NCBI GenBank assembly: GCA_040219085.1
Contig: JAVJTC010000017.1
Coordinates: forward strand, 62,001 to 126,000
Direction: 5' to 3'
Length of the DNA stretch: 64,000 nucleotides
Origin: Acidimicrobiales bacterium
Lineage (GTDB): Bacteria > Actinomycetota > Acidimicrobiia > Acidimicrobiales > JAVJTC01
This document shows, in pieces, positions 26,991-34,979 of this stretch (its first letter is position 1; each line of letters starts with the position of its first letter). Made by a program: the position numbers and the translations under genes. The notes beneath the pieces were generated by a model. The model was given only the letters and a program-made list of their open reading frames with translations. It had not been told where the DNA came from and did not search any database.

Positions 26991-27770
26991 TCAGCTGCCT
27001 CCCGCGAGCGTCATCGCGGCGAACACGGCGCCCTGAGGGTCAGCGATGAACGCCCAGCGGCCCGGGGGGCCGTCCATCGGGTCCATCACGATCGCCCCGC
27101 CGAGCTCCGTCGCCGCCACGACCGCGTCGTCGACCGCGTCGTGGCCGAAATAGACGGCCCAGTAGGGCGGAATACCCTCGGCAGGCAGCGCCATGGCGCC
27201 CGCGACACCTGCCCCGTCGACCTTCATCTCCGTGTAGACCATGTGCCCCATGTCGTGGGCGGCGGGCTCCCAGCCGAAGACGGTGGTGTAGAAACCCGTG
27301 GCTGCGTCCACGTCCGATGTCTGGAGTTCGTTCCACGTGAGTGCGCCGTGTTCGTTGACGAGGCCGGCGCCCACGTGTTCGTTCTTCTCCCACAGGGCGA
27401 TGACCGCGCCGGTCGGATCCGCGATGGCTGCCATCCGCCCGGCGTCCATCACCGTCATCGCCGGCATCGTCACGGAACCCCCGGCGGCGACAACCGTCTC
27501 GAGCGTGGCATCGACGTCGGCCACCGAGACGTAGCTCGTCCACAGCGAGGGAAGCCCGGCGGCGGCCATCTCGGGGGGCTGGGGCATCATCCCGGAGACG
27601 GGGACGCCATTGCGCAGGCACATGGTGTAGGCGGGACCCCGGTCCGTCGGCTCGTCGTGGAAGTCCCAGCCGAAGAGACCGCCGTAGAAGGCCTTCGCAC
27701 CCGCCACGTCGGTGGTGGCCAGATCCACCCAGTTCGGGGTGCCAGGGGCGTACTCGGTGCGCTCGGCCAT
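26991..27770 (-). CDS. Two-domain VOC (glyoxalase/bleomycin-resistance fold) protein
   Basis: 259-residue protein made of two tandem VOC modules: residues about 8-125 (TPNWVDLATTDVAGAKAFYGGLFGW ... PTGAVIALWE) and about 135-258 (LTWNELQTSDVDAATGFYTTVFGW ... PQGAVFAAM). Such proteins bind a metal and act on electrophiles or small organics; the substrate is unknown. ATG 27770 fits GAGGAGA eight bases upstream better than ATG 27776. It diverges from an HxlR regulator, and the shared gap carries an operator covering this gene's promoter, so it is probably repressed by that regulator. Confidence 0.82.
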   Translation of the reverse strand: MAERTEYAPGTPNWVDLATTDVAGAKAFYGGLFGWDFHDEPTDRGPAYTMCLRNGVPVSGMMPQPPEMAAAGLPSLWTSYVSVADVDATLETVVAAGGSVTMPAMTVMDAGRMAAIADPTGAVIALWEKNEHVGAGLVNEHGALTWNELQTSDVDAATGFYTTVFGWEPAAHDMGHMVYTEMKVDGAGVAGAMALPAEGIPPYWAVYFGHDAVDDAVVAATELGGAIVMDPMDGPPGRWAFIADPQGAVFAAMTLAGGS

Positions 27771-27850
27771 CGGCATTTCTCCTCGTCACTCGAAAGCACT
27801 GTCTGCGTCGTCGGTCAGCGTCCGCCGATTCCCGGTGACGCCACCCCCCG

Positions 27851-27878
27851 ACACTAGTTGCTTTTTTCAACTAGTCAA
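27851..27878 (-). promoter_or_regulatory. VOC promoter containing an HxlR-type operator
   Basis: Minus strand: -35 TTGACT (27878-27873), 16-base spacer, -10 TAGTGT (27856-27851). A perfect inverted repeat ACTAGTTG - 7 bases - CAACTAGT (27853-27875) overlaps both boxes. Repressor binding would occlude the promoter. The adjacent HxlR protein is the likely ligand-responsive repressor (inference). Confidence 0.7.
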
Positions 27879-27912
27879 TGGGGGATTGTCTAGCTTATGA
27901 ATGAACTTCTTC

Positions 27913-27918
27913 TAACCT
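27913..27918 (+). promoter_or_regulatory. -10 element of the HxlR gene (leaderless)
   Basis: TAACCT six bases before GTG 27925. It lies 38 bases downstream of the operator, which could still allow autoregulation. Confidence 0.45.
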
Positions 27919-27924
27919 GGGCAT

Positions 27925-28683
27925 GTGGCCAGGCGCACCTACGGGCAGTTCTGTCCGATCGGATACTCCCTCGACCTGCTCGGCGAACGCTGGACGCTGC
28001 TGATCGTCAGGGAACTGGCGTCGGGACCACGCCGATTCACCGACCTGCGGACCAACCTCGCGGGCGTCGCCCCCAACTTGTTGACGGATCGGCTACGAGC
28101 CCTCGAGGCCGCCGGCATCGTCACCACCCGCGAACTCCCCCCACCCGCGGCCCGCACCGTCTACACGCTCACGGAGCACGGCTCGACCCTGCGCCCCGCG
28201 CTGTACGAACTGGCGCGTTGGGGTCTGGGCCTTCTCGGTGCGCCCGGGGCCGACGAACACTTCCCGACGGACATGGTCCCCGACGCGCTGCGCGCGATGG
28301 TCCGCACCGAGGAAGTCCCCGACTACGGGGTGGTCATAGCCTTCGACCTGGACGAGGGGGCCCACGCGATGACCGTTACGCCGCGCGCCCCGCGCGGTGA
28401 GAGGTGCCCCACGTCGGAGCGGATCGCCGTCGAGTCGGTCGACATCGACAGCCCGGGCCGCGGCGCCACCGAGGCCACGGACACCGGCACCGACGACCCC
28501 ACGCTCACTGTCACGGCCTCCCTGACGGCACTGCTGTGGCTCAGGACGGGAGCAATGGCGCCGGCCGAGTTGCGCTCCCAGGGCTTGATCACCCTCCGCG
28601 GTGGCCCATCGGCCGTACGGGACTTCGCACACATGTGGGGCGTGGACCCCGCCGATCTCGCGACCACACCTCAGATGCTGTAG
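27925..28683 (+). CDS. HxlR-family regulator fused to an SCP2-like domain
   Basis: 252-residue transcription factor. Residues 1-95 form an HxlR winged helix, starting ARRTYGQFCPIGYSLDLLGERW (the Cys is the usual redox or electrophile-sensing position) and including PNLLTDRLRALEAAGIV. Residues about 130-250 match the sterol-carrier-protein-2-like tail found on some HxlR proteins (LITLRGGPSAVRDFAHMWGV), which may bind a hydrophobic effector. GTG start supported by the leaderless -10. It is divergent from the VOC gene and shares its operator. The 3' end overlaps the convergent SDR gene by 13 bases. Confidence 0.85.
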   Translation: MARRTYGQFCPIGYSLDLLGERWTLLIVRELASGPRRFTDLRTNLAGVAPNLLTDRLRALEAAGIVTTRELPPPAARTVYTLTEHGSTLRPALYELARWGLGLLGAPGADEHFPTDMVPDALRAMVRTEEVPDYGVVIAFDLDEGAHAMTVTPRAPRGERCPTSERIAVESVDIDSPGRGATEATDTGTDDPTLTVTASLTALLWLRTGAMAPAELRSQGLITLRGGPSAVRDFAHMWGVDPADLATTPQML

Positions 28684-29435
28684 CCGCCGTCCACGTCGAT
28701 CTTCTGGCCGGTGATGTACCCGGACCGGTCCGACACCAGAAAGGCCACCGCCTCGGCGATGTCGGTCGCAGCGCCGAGGCGACGCAGCGCGATGGTGGCC
28801 ACGGTCGCCTCGAGGATGGACTCGTCGATGTCGCCCTGGGCCCGCAACTCGCGCACCATGCCGTGTTCGAGGATGCCCGGCCCCACGCAGTTGGCCCGGA
28901 CGCCGAAGCGCCCCTCCTCGGAGGCGAGCGCCTGGACGATCGCCTCGACCGCACCCTTCGGCGCCGACGACAGGACGTCACGCTTGACGAACCGGTCGGT
29001 CGCGACCGTCGTCACCGCGACGATCGCCCCCTGGGCCTCGCGCAGCGGGACCAGGGCGGGATGGACGAGGTTGTAGAACGCGAGGACGTCGTTGCGACAC
29101 TGCTCCCACATGTCGGCCGGCTCGATGGTCGACACGTAGCGCTGCGCGACGTGGGGACCGGCCGCATAGACGAGTGAGTGCAGACCTTCCCCGGCGGCCT
29201 CGCGGACGACTTCGGCGACGGCCGCCGTCTCCGCCAGGTCCACCTGCATCGGACGGACCCGACGACCGATCTGTTCGATCTCGCGAGCGAGCGAAGCCGC
29301 GGCATCGGCGTTGGAGCGGTACGTGAACACGACGTCGGCGCCTTCGCGAGCCAGGGTCCGACAGACCTCCATGCCGATGCCACCCGTCCCGCCGGCGACG
29401 AACGCGACCCCGTCGCGACCTGACAGATCCCCCAT
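28671..29435 (-). CDS. Short-chain dehydrogenase/reductase lacking the catalytic tyrosine
   Basis: 254-residue Rossmann protein of SDR length. Cofactor motif AFVAGGTGGIGMEVCRTLA (about 12-30), C-terminal RRLGAATDIAEAVAFLVSDRSGYITGQKIDVDGG. The active-site YxxxK motif reads SSAPK (in VLSSAPKGAVEAIVQAL), so the Tyr proton donor is replaced by Ser while the Lys remains. Either catalysis is altered or the protein has become a binding or regulatory partner. GAGGAGGT ribosome site seven bases before ATG 29435. It diverges from the Rieske-fusion pair. Confidence 0.82.
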   Translation of the reverse strand: MGDLSGRDGVAFVAGGTGGIGMEVCRTLAREGADVVFTYRSNADAAASLAREIEQIGRRVRPMQVDLAETAAVAEVVREAAGEGLHSLVYAAGPHVAQRYVSTIEPADMWEQCRNDVLAFYNLVHPALVPLREAQGAIVAVTTVATDRFVKRDVLSSAPKGAVEAIVQALASEEGRFGVRANCVGPGILEHGMVRELRAQGDIDESILEATVATIALRRLGAATDIAEAVAFLVSDRSGYITGQKIDVDGGYSI

Positions 29436-29505
29436 GCTGTGACCTCCTCGACGATCGGCGACACGGTACCGGCCTCCCGGGCCGTCGTAGGAAACGCCGG
29501 GCGAC

Positions 29506-29561
29506 TAGCTTCGCCGATGCCAGTCCGCCGACCCCTGAGACGGTGCCCGTGCAACCCGTGA
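29506..29561 (+). promoter_or_regulatory. Leaderless promoter plus 14-codon Cys-containing upstream ORF
   Basis: TAGCTT (29506-29511) lies five bases before ATG 29517. That ATG opens a 14-codon frame encoding MPVRRPLRRCPCNP, ending TGA at 29559-29561. This stop overlaps GTG 29558, a good start for the Rieske/GltS gene, as GTGA. Two Cys codons flank one Pro codon near its end. It may act as a coupling or attenuation leader peptide, as described for short leaderless Cys-rich ORFs in mycobacteria. Coding status is unproven. Confidence 0.4.
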
Positions 29562-31159
29562 AAGTCAGCACCTGGAGCGAGGTGCCCGATCGCGAACCCG
29601 TGGGCGCGCTCGTTGCGAACGTCGACCTCGTGATCGTCCGTCACGACGACGAGCCATCGGTCCTGTATGGGCGGTGCCTGCACCGTGGGGCGTTGATGAG
29701 CGACGGCCACGTCGACGGCGACGATCTCATCTGTGGCCTCCACGGCTGGGACTACCGCTACCTGACCGGGGTGTCGAGCTACGACCCGAGCGAACGTCTG
29801 CACCCGTTCACGGCGTGGGTGGACGGCGACGATCTCTTCGTGGATGCCGACGAGATCGAACAGTGGGCCGTCGACAATCCCCAACCCTTCGACCGCGACG
29901 CCTATCAGGGTGCCTACCAGGACCCGCACGGCACGCCCGACGAACCCCACGTCGGCCTGATCCGCACGCTCGCCGACGAGGGACTGCGCTATCTCGGCCA
30001 CCATGGACCGGTGGCCGCCATGGGCGTCCCGAGGGACCAGTTGCCGACGTGGGACGACATCCAGGTCGTGACGGCGCAGTTGGCACGCAAGCCGATGCTC
30101 GACGAGGACGAAGTCGGCACGGCAGTCGTGGTGGGACCGAACGCGCGACGACCGCTGCACCTCGACATCCCCCTGTTCGTCTCGGACATGAGTTTCGGCG
30201 CGCTCTCGGCTGAGGCGAAGACCGCTCTGTCGATGGGAGCCGAGGCCGCCGGGACCGCGATCTGCTCAGGTGAGGGGGGAATGCTCCCCGCGGAGCAGGA
30301 GGCGAACGGGCGTTACCTGTACGAGTTCGCGTCGGGGAAGTTCGGCTGGGACCTCGCCAACGTCGAGAAGGTCCAGGGGTTCCACTTCAAACTCGGACAG
30401 GGCGCCAAGACCGGGACGGGCGGCCACCTGCCCGGTTCGAAGGTGAAGGGGAAGATCGCCGAGGTGCGCGGGCTGGAGGAGGGAACCGACGCCATCTCGC
30501 CGTCGACGTTCGTGGACTTCCACAACGAGGACGACTTCCGTGACTTCGCCGACGAGGTCCGTGCCGCTTCGGGAGGCATCCCGATCGGCGCCAAGCTGTC
30601 GGCCCAACACATCGAAGACGACATCGACGCCGCGTTGCGGGTGGGGGTCGACTACATCATCCTCGACGGCCGCGGCGGCGGAACGGGCGCCGCACCGGTG
30701 ATCTTCCGCGACAACATCTCCGTGCCGACGATCCCTGCTCTCGCCCGGGCCCGTCGTCACCTCGACGCCCGCGGCCGACGTGACGTCACCCTCGTCATCA
30801 CCGGCGGGCTCCGCAAGCCGGCCGACTTCGTGAAGGCCATGGCCCTCGGCGCGGATGCCATCGCCGTGTCCAACGCGGCGATGCAGGCCATCGGCTGTCT
30901 GGGCATGCGTGCCTGCCACACCGACAACTGCCCGGTCGGTATCGCCACCCAGAAGCCCCACCTGCGGGCGCGCCTTCCGGTCGACGACGCCGCGGCGCGG
31001 CTCACCCGCTTCTTCGAGGCCTCGGTGGAGATGATGACCGTGCTCGCCCGGGCCTGCGGACACGACCACCTGTCAAAGCTGTGCGCCGACGACCTGACCA
31101 CGTTCGACCGGGAGATGGCCCACCTGACCGGTATCCGCTACGGAGGCGTACGACTGTGA
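29558..31159 (+). CDS. Rieske [2Fe-2S] domain fused to glutamate-synthase-type FMN/3Fe-4S domain
   Basis: 533-residue fusion. N-terminal Rieske domain (about 1-105): ligands C40-x-H42 (CLHRGALM) and C59-x2-H62 (CGLHGWDY). C-terminal FMN-binding GltB-like barrel (about 140-533) with VSDMSFGALSAEAKTALSMG, GQGAKTGTGGHLPGSKV and IILDGRGGGTGAAP. Cysteines 447, 453 and 458 (C-x5-C-x4-C around MRACHTDNCPVGIAT) match the 3Fe-4S ligands of glutamate synthase. The glutaminase and central domains are missing, so it is not a normal glutamate synthase. Start ambiguous: GTG 29543, 29549 or 29558; 29558 chosen for its overlap with the upstream ORF. GTGA overlap with the next gene. Confidence 0.85.
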   Translation: MKVSTWSEVPDREPVGALVANVDLVIVRHDDEPSVLYGRCLHRGALMSDGHVDGDDLICGLHGWDYRYLTGVSSYDPSERLHPFTAWVDGDDLFVDADEIEQWAVDNPQPFDRDAYQGAYQDPHGTPDEPHVGLIRTLADEGLRYLGHHGPVAAMGVPRDQLPTWDDIQVVTAQLARKPMLDEDEVGTAVVVGPNARRPLHLDIPLFVSDMSFGALSAEAKTALSMGAEAAGTAICSGEGGMLPAEQEANGRYLYEFASGKFGWDLANVEKVQGFHFKLGQGAKTGTGGHLPGSKVKGKIAEVRGLEEGTDAISPSTFVDFHNEDDFRDFADEVRAASGGIPIGAKLSAQHIEDDIDAALRVGVDYIILDGRGGGTGAAPVIFRDNISVPTIPALARARRHLDARGRRDVTLVITGGLRKPADFVKAMALGADAIAVSNAAMQAIGCLGMRACHTDNCPVGIATQKPHLRARLPVDDAAARLTRFFEASVEMMTVLARACGHDHLSKLCADDLTTFDREMAHLTGIRYGGVRL

Positions 31160-33138
31160 ACACCGGACCAAGGCCTGACGGGGTGGGACGGTCCGCCGCA
31201 GGCGGCGAAACATGGCACCACCTTGTCGGGGTCGACGAAGTTCCCGAGGGACGTGTCACCACGGTCACGATCGGGCGACGGTCCCTCGCCGTCACCCACC
31301 ACGACGGCGCATGGGGCGCGCTCGACAACCACTGCCCTCACCAGGGGGGCCCACTGGGTGAGGGTTCGATCGAGAAGGGCTGGCTGCGCTGCCCGTGGCA
31401 CGGATACGACTACGACCCGCTGACCGGCGCACCCCCCGAGGGCTTCTCGGATGCGCCGGCGTGTTTCGAGACCGAGGTTCGCGACGACGCCGTGTGGGTG
31501 CGCCTCCCACCCGAACACGACCGTGAGCGGACCGTCTCCGACGTGATGGTCGAGACGATGACCAACTGGGGGGTCGACACCGTGTTCGGCATGGTCGGGC
31601 ACTCCAACCTCGGCTTCGCGGACGCGATGCGTCTCGCCGAACAGGAGGGCCGGTTGCGCTACATCGGCATCCGCCACGAGGGGGCCGCGGCGTTCGCCGC
31701 CACGGCCTACGGGAAGCTGACGGGTCGTCTGGCCGCGTGCTTCGCCATCGCCGGGCCGGGCTCGACCAACCTCCTCACCGGCCTCTACGACGCCAAGGTG
31801 GACCGCGCCCCGGTGCTGGCCCTGTCGGGTCAGGTCCCGTCGAGTGTGCGCGGTCGAGGCGCTTTCCAGGACGTGGACCTGCAGGGCGCCTTCGACGACG
31901 TCTCGCGCTTCAACGAGACCGTCCAGGCCGGCTCGCGACACGCCGAGTTGATGACCCTGGCGTGCAAGACGGCGATCGTCGAGCGCGACGTCGCCCACCT
32001 CGTGCTTCCCGACGAGGTCCAGATCCAGCCCGCCCCCGACGCCGAGGCGGGTGGGCCCGACGGGCGGGTCGGCGACTCGGCGATCCGGCCGCCGACGGAC
32101 GCCCTCGCCAACGCCGTCGAGCGGATCGCAGCGGCCGAGCGACCCCTCGTGATCATGGGCAACGGCTGCCGGTTCCACACCGGCGAAGTGACCGCGTTCG
32201 CCGAGTCGATCGGTGCTCCGGTCGCGACGACGTTCAAGGCCAAGGGGATGATCAGCGACGGACATCCGCTCGGCTGCGGGGTGCTCGGCCGCTCGGGCAC
32301 GCCCATCGCGAGCTGGTTCATGAACGAGGCCGACCTTCTGGTCGTCTTCGGTGCGTCGTTCTCGAACCACACCGGAATCGCGCCCTACAAGCCGATCGTC
32401 CAGGTCGATGCCGACCCGTGGGCACTGGGGCGTTTCCACGCCGTAGAGGTTCCGGTCCGGGGCGATGTCGGCGTGACCGCCGAGGCGCTGCGGACCGCTA
32501 TGCCCGCCGATCGCCGCTGCCGCGACCTCACCGCCGAGGTCGCCGAGAGATGGGCCATCTGGCGTGCCGAGAAGGCGTCGCGACTCACCGACGACCGCGG
32601 GAAGGGCGTCAACTCGGCGGCCGTGTTCGATTCGCTCAGCCGCCTCGCTCCTCCCGACGCCGTGATGTGTGTCGACGTCGGCAACAACGCCTACTCGTTC
32701 GGCCGCTACTTCGAGGTGACCGCGCAGGACGTGCTCATGTCGGGCTACCTCGGCTCGATCGGTTTCGCCCTGCCTGCCGCCATGGGTTCATGGGCTGCGG
32801 TGGAGGGCGAGCGGAAGGTGATCGCCATATCCGGCGACGGAGGGTTCGGCCAGTACGCGATGGAACTCACGACGGCGGTCGCCCACGACATGGACATCTG
32901 CCATGTCCTGCTCGACAACTCGGAACTCGCCAAGATCTCCAAGGAGCAGCGTGGCGTCTCCTACGACGTGTGGCAGACGACGCTCGTCAATCCGGACTTC
33001 GCCGCATTCGCCGAGTCCTGCGGGGCACGCGGCTTCACCGTCCACTCGATCGACCAGCTCGACGAAGCCGTCGGCACCGCGCTCAGCCACCGCGGGCCGA
33101 CTCTGGTCCACGTCCTCGCGGACAGCATGCTGGTGTGA
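31156..33138 (+). CDS. Rieske [2Fe-2S] domain fused to a pyruvate-oxidase/acetolactate-synthase-like ThDP enzyme
   Basis: 660-residue fusion. Rieske domain (about 18-115): C60-x-H62 (CPHQGGPL) and C79-x2-H82 (CPWHGYDYD). ThDP enzyme (about 120-660): catalytic Glu in IRHEGAAAFAATAYGKLTGR (Glu175), central domain VIMGNGCRFHTGEVTAFAESIGAP, and the ThDP/Mg motif starting ISGDGGFGQYAMEL (Gly-Asp-Gly about 560-562) and ending LLDNSELAKI. It is closest in style to PoxB-like 2-oxoacid decarboxylating enzymes. GTG start overlaps the upstream stop. The Rieske cluster could take electrons from the ThDP intermediate. Substrate not deducible. Confidence 0.87.
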   Translation: MNTGPRPDGVGRSAAGGETWHHLVGVDEVPEGRVTTVTIGRRSLAVTHHDGAWGALDNHCPHQGGPLGEGSIEKGWLRCPWHGYDYDPLTGAPPEGFSDAPACFETEVRDDAVWVRLPPEHDRERTVSDVMVETMTNWGVDTVFGMVGHSNLGFADAMRLAEQEGRLRYIGIRHEGAAAFAATAYGKLTGRLAACFAIAGPGSTNLLTGLYDAKVDRAPVLALSGQVPSSVRGRGAFQDVDLQGAFDDVSRFNETVQAGSRHAELMTLACKTAIVERDVAHLVLPDEVQIQPAPDAEAGGPDGRVGDSAIRPPTDALANAVERIAAAERPLVIMGNGCRFHTGEVTAFAESIGAPVATTFKAKGMISDGHPLGCGVLGRSGTPIASWFMNEADLLVVFGASFSNHTGIAPYKPIVQVDADPWALGRFHAVEVPVRGDVGVTAEALRTAMPADRRCRDLTAEVAERWAIWRAEKASRLTDDRGKGVNSAAVFDSLSRLAPPDAVMCVDVGNNAYSFGRYFEVTAQDVLMSGYLGSIGFALPAAMGSWAAVEGERKVIAISGDGGFGQYAMELTTAVAHDMDICHVLLDNSELAKISKEQRGVSYDVWQTTLVNPDFAAFAESCGARGFTVHSIDQLDEAVGTALSHRGPTLVHVLADSMLV

Positions 33139-33168
33139 TGTGACGCCGGAGGCGACGGAGCCGCGCCG

Positions 33169-34452
33169 GTGACCGACATCGCCGTGCTCGCGGGCTTCGT
33201 CGTCGTGTGGGGTCTGGTATCACGCCGCGTCGACCGGTGGCCGCTCACCGGTCCCATGGTCTTCGTCGCCTTCGGCCTGCTCATCGGACCCGATGTGGCT
33301 GACGTCGTCGCATTCGACGCCGATGACTCGTCGGTCCTGCTCGCGGGCGAGGCGACGCTCGCAGTGCTCCTGTTCGTCGACGCGGCGCGCGTCGACTGCC
33401 GCGCGCTCGTCCGCAACCTCGCCCTGCCGGCACGCCTGCTCGGCATCGGCCTACCCCTCACGGTCGGGGCCACGACCGTCCTCGTGGGCCTGCTTGCACC
33501 GGATCTCGGCTGGGCGGCGGCGGCTCTCGTCGCCGCCATCCTGGCCCCCACCGACGCGGCGCTCGGCCAGGCGGTCGTGACCGACGAGAACGTGCCCACG
33601 ACCATCCGCCAGTCGCTGAACGTCGAATCGGGCCTGAACGACGGTCTCGTCGTGCCCGCGGTCACGATCTTCCTGGTACTCACGCAGGCCGAGGCGTCCA
33701 ACGAGTCTGCGGGCTACTGGGTGCGCTTCACGGCCGAGCAGATCGGCTACGGCGTGCTGGTCGGAGCGGGCTTCGGGCTCATCGGCGGCTTCTTGTTGGC
33801 GCGGGCGCGGGCGGCGGGCTGGGTCGACGGCGTATACGGGCAGCTCACGGGTCTTGCGCTTGCGATCGGCGCCTTCGCGACCGCCGGCGAGATCGACGGC
33901 AACGGCTTCATAGCGGCATTCACGGCGGGTCTCGCGCTGCGCACGGTCATGGGTGACGAGGCCGAGACCGTCACCGAGTTCAGCGAAGACCTCGGTCAAC
34001 TCCTCGCGCTCGTCACCTTCGTCCTGTTCGGCAACGTGCTGGTCGGGCCGGCGCTCGACGAGGTCACGTTCGCCGTTCTCGCGTGCGCGGTCGGGGCGCT
34101 CACCATCACCCGCATGCTGCCGGTGGCGGTGGCCCTCGCCGGCTCCGGCCTGAAGGCTCCGACGGTCGCCTTCATCGGGTGGTTCGGACCCAGGGGACTC
34201 GCGTCGATCGTGCTCGGACTCGTCGTTCTGGAGGAAGCCGGGTTCGCCGCCGGTGACGAGGTCTTCGTGATCGTGACCTGGACGGTGCTGTTCAGCATCG
34301 CCGCGCACGGCGCGACGGCGACGTGGGCGGCCCGTCGCTACGGCGAGTGGTACATGGCGACGCCCGCCGACATGCGCGACGACATGATGGAGAGCGAGGA
34401 GACGCCCGTGGCCCGCGCCCGATTCGCGCCGCGCCCCGAGCGCGGCCTGTGA
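33169..34452 (+). CDS. CPA1-family Na+(K+)/H+ antiporter
   Basis: 427-residue membrane antiporter with about 12 hydrophobic helices. Family motifs: GPMVFVAFGLLIGP near the N-terminus, APTDAALGQAVV (helix 4 region) and ESGLNDGLVVPAV (the ND pair of NhaP-type exchangers, about residues 145-157), and IGWFGPRGLASIVLGL near the C-terminus. A charged cytosolic tail of about 45 residues ends the protein. GTG start 30 bases after the Rieske/ThDP stop, so probably cotranscribed; it may balance protons or sodium, but a functional link to the Rieske pair is only positional. Confidence 0.88.
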   Translation: MTDIAVLAGFVVVWGLVSRRVDRWPLTGPMVFVAFGLLIGPDVADVVAFDADDSSVLLAGEATLAVLLFVDAARVDCRALVRNLALPARLLGIGLPLTVGATTVLVGLLAPDLGWAAAALVAAILAPTDAALGQAVVTDENVPTTIRQSLNVESGLNDGLVVPAVTIFLVLTQAEASNESAGYWVRFTAEQIGYGVLVGAGFGLIGGFLLARARAAGWVDGVYGQLTGLALAIGAFATAGEIDGNGFIAAFTAGLALRTVMGDEAETVTEFSEDLGQLLALVTFVLFGNVLVGPALDEVTFAVLACAVGALTITRMLPVAVALAGSGLKAPTVAFIGWFGPRGLASIVLGLVVLEEAGFAAGDEVFVIVTWTVLFSIAAHGATATWAARRYGEWYMATPADMRDDMMESEETPVARARFAPRPERGL

Positions 34453-34531
34453 ACCGACTGCCGCGAGATGTGGCCGCCACCGCGATCGATACGGTACGTT
34501 CCCACCGACCCGTCCCACCCAGAGAGCTGAC

Positions 34532-34957
34532 ATGGGCCTGTTCCGCCGTAACGACGACCCGCTGAGGCCGTTCACCAAGAACGAACGAGTTCTCGCGACA
34601 CGCGACCTGCCCTCGGTCCCCAAGGGGACCGCCGGCAAGGTGAAGCTGATCAACGGGATCGACTGGATCCGCTACTGGGTCTTCTTCGACAACGGCGTGG
34701 ACCTCGGCTCCGTCGACGGGCACGACCTGATCCGGCCGCGCCACATCACGTGGTGGCAGGCCGAAGAGGCCCGACGCGCTGCCGAAGCCGAGGAGGCCGC
34801 CGATGCTGCCGCCGCAGGGGCGGTCACCCCGTCCGGGGGCGGCGACGCAGGCGGGGACGGCGGCGACGACGACTCCGGCGACTCGGCTCTCAAGTCGATG
34901 GTGCCCGCTCACCTGCTCGAGCGATCCAAGTCCGCCCGTCAGCGTCTCGGAGCCTGA
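34532..34957 (+). CDS. Conserved small protein with SH3-like N-terminus and acidic tail
   Basis: 141 residues. Residues about 15-70 (KNERVLATRDLPSVPKGTAGKVKLINGIDWIRYWVFFDNG) look like a small SH3/KOW-type beta barrel. Residues 75-125 are Ala/Glu-rich, then Gly/Asp-rich and probably disordered (GGGDAGGDGGDDDSGDS), and a short basic helix closes the protein (LLERSKSARQRLGA). No signal or membrane segment. Possible -10 hexamers TACGGT (34490) and TACGTT (34495) with an AGAGAG ribosome site. Function unknown; possibly binds nucleic acid or protein. Confidence 0.7.
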   Translation: MGLFRRNDDPLRPFTKNERVLATRDLPSVPKGTAGKVKLINGIDWIRYWVFFDNGVDLGSVDGHDLIRPRHITWWQAEEARRAAEAEEAADAAAAGAVTPSGGGDAGGDGGDDDSGDSALKSMVPAHLLERSKSARQRLGA

Positions 34958-34979
34958 GGCCCCGGGGGGACGCGCGGGA

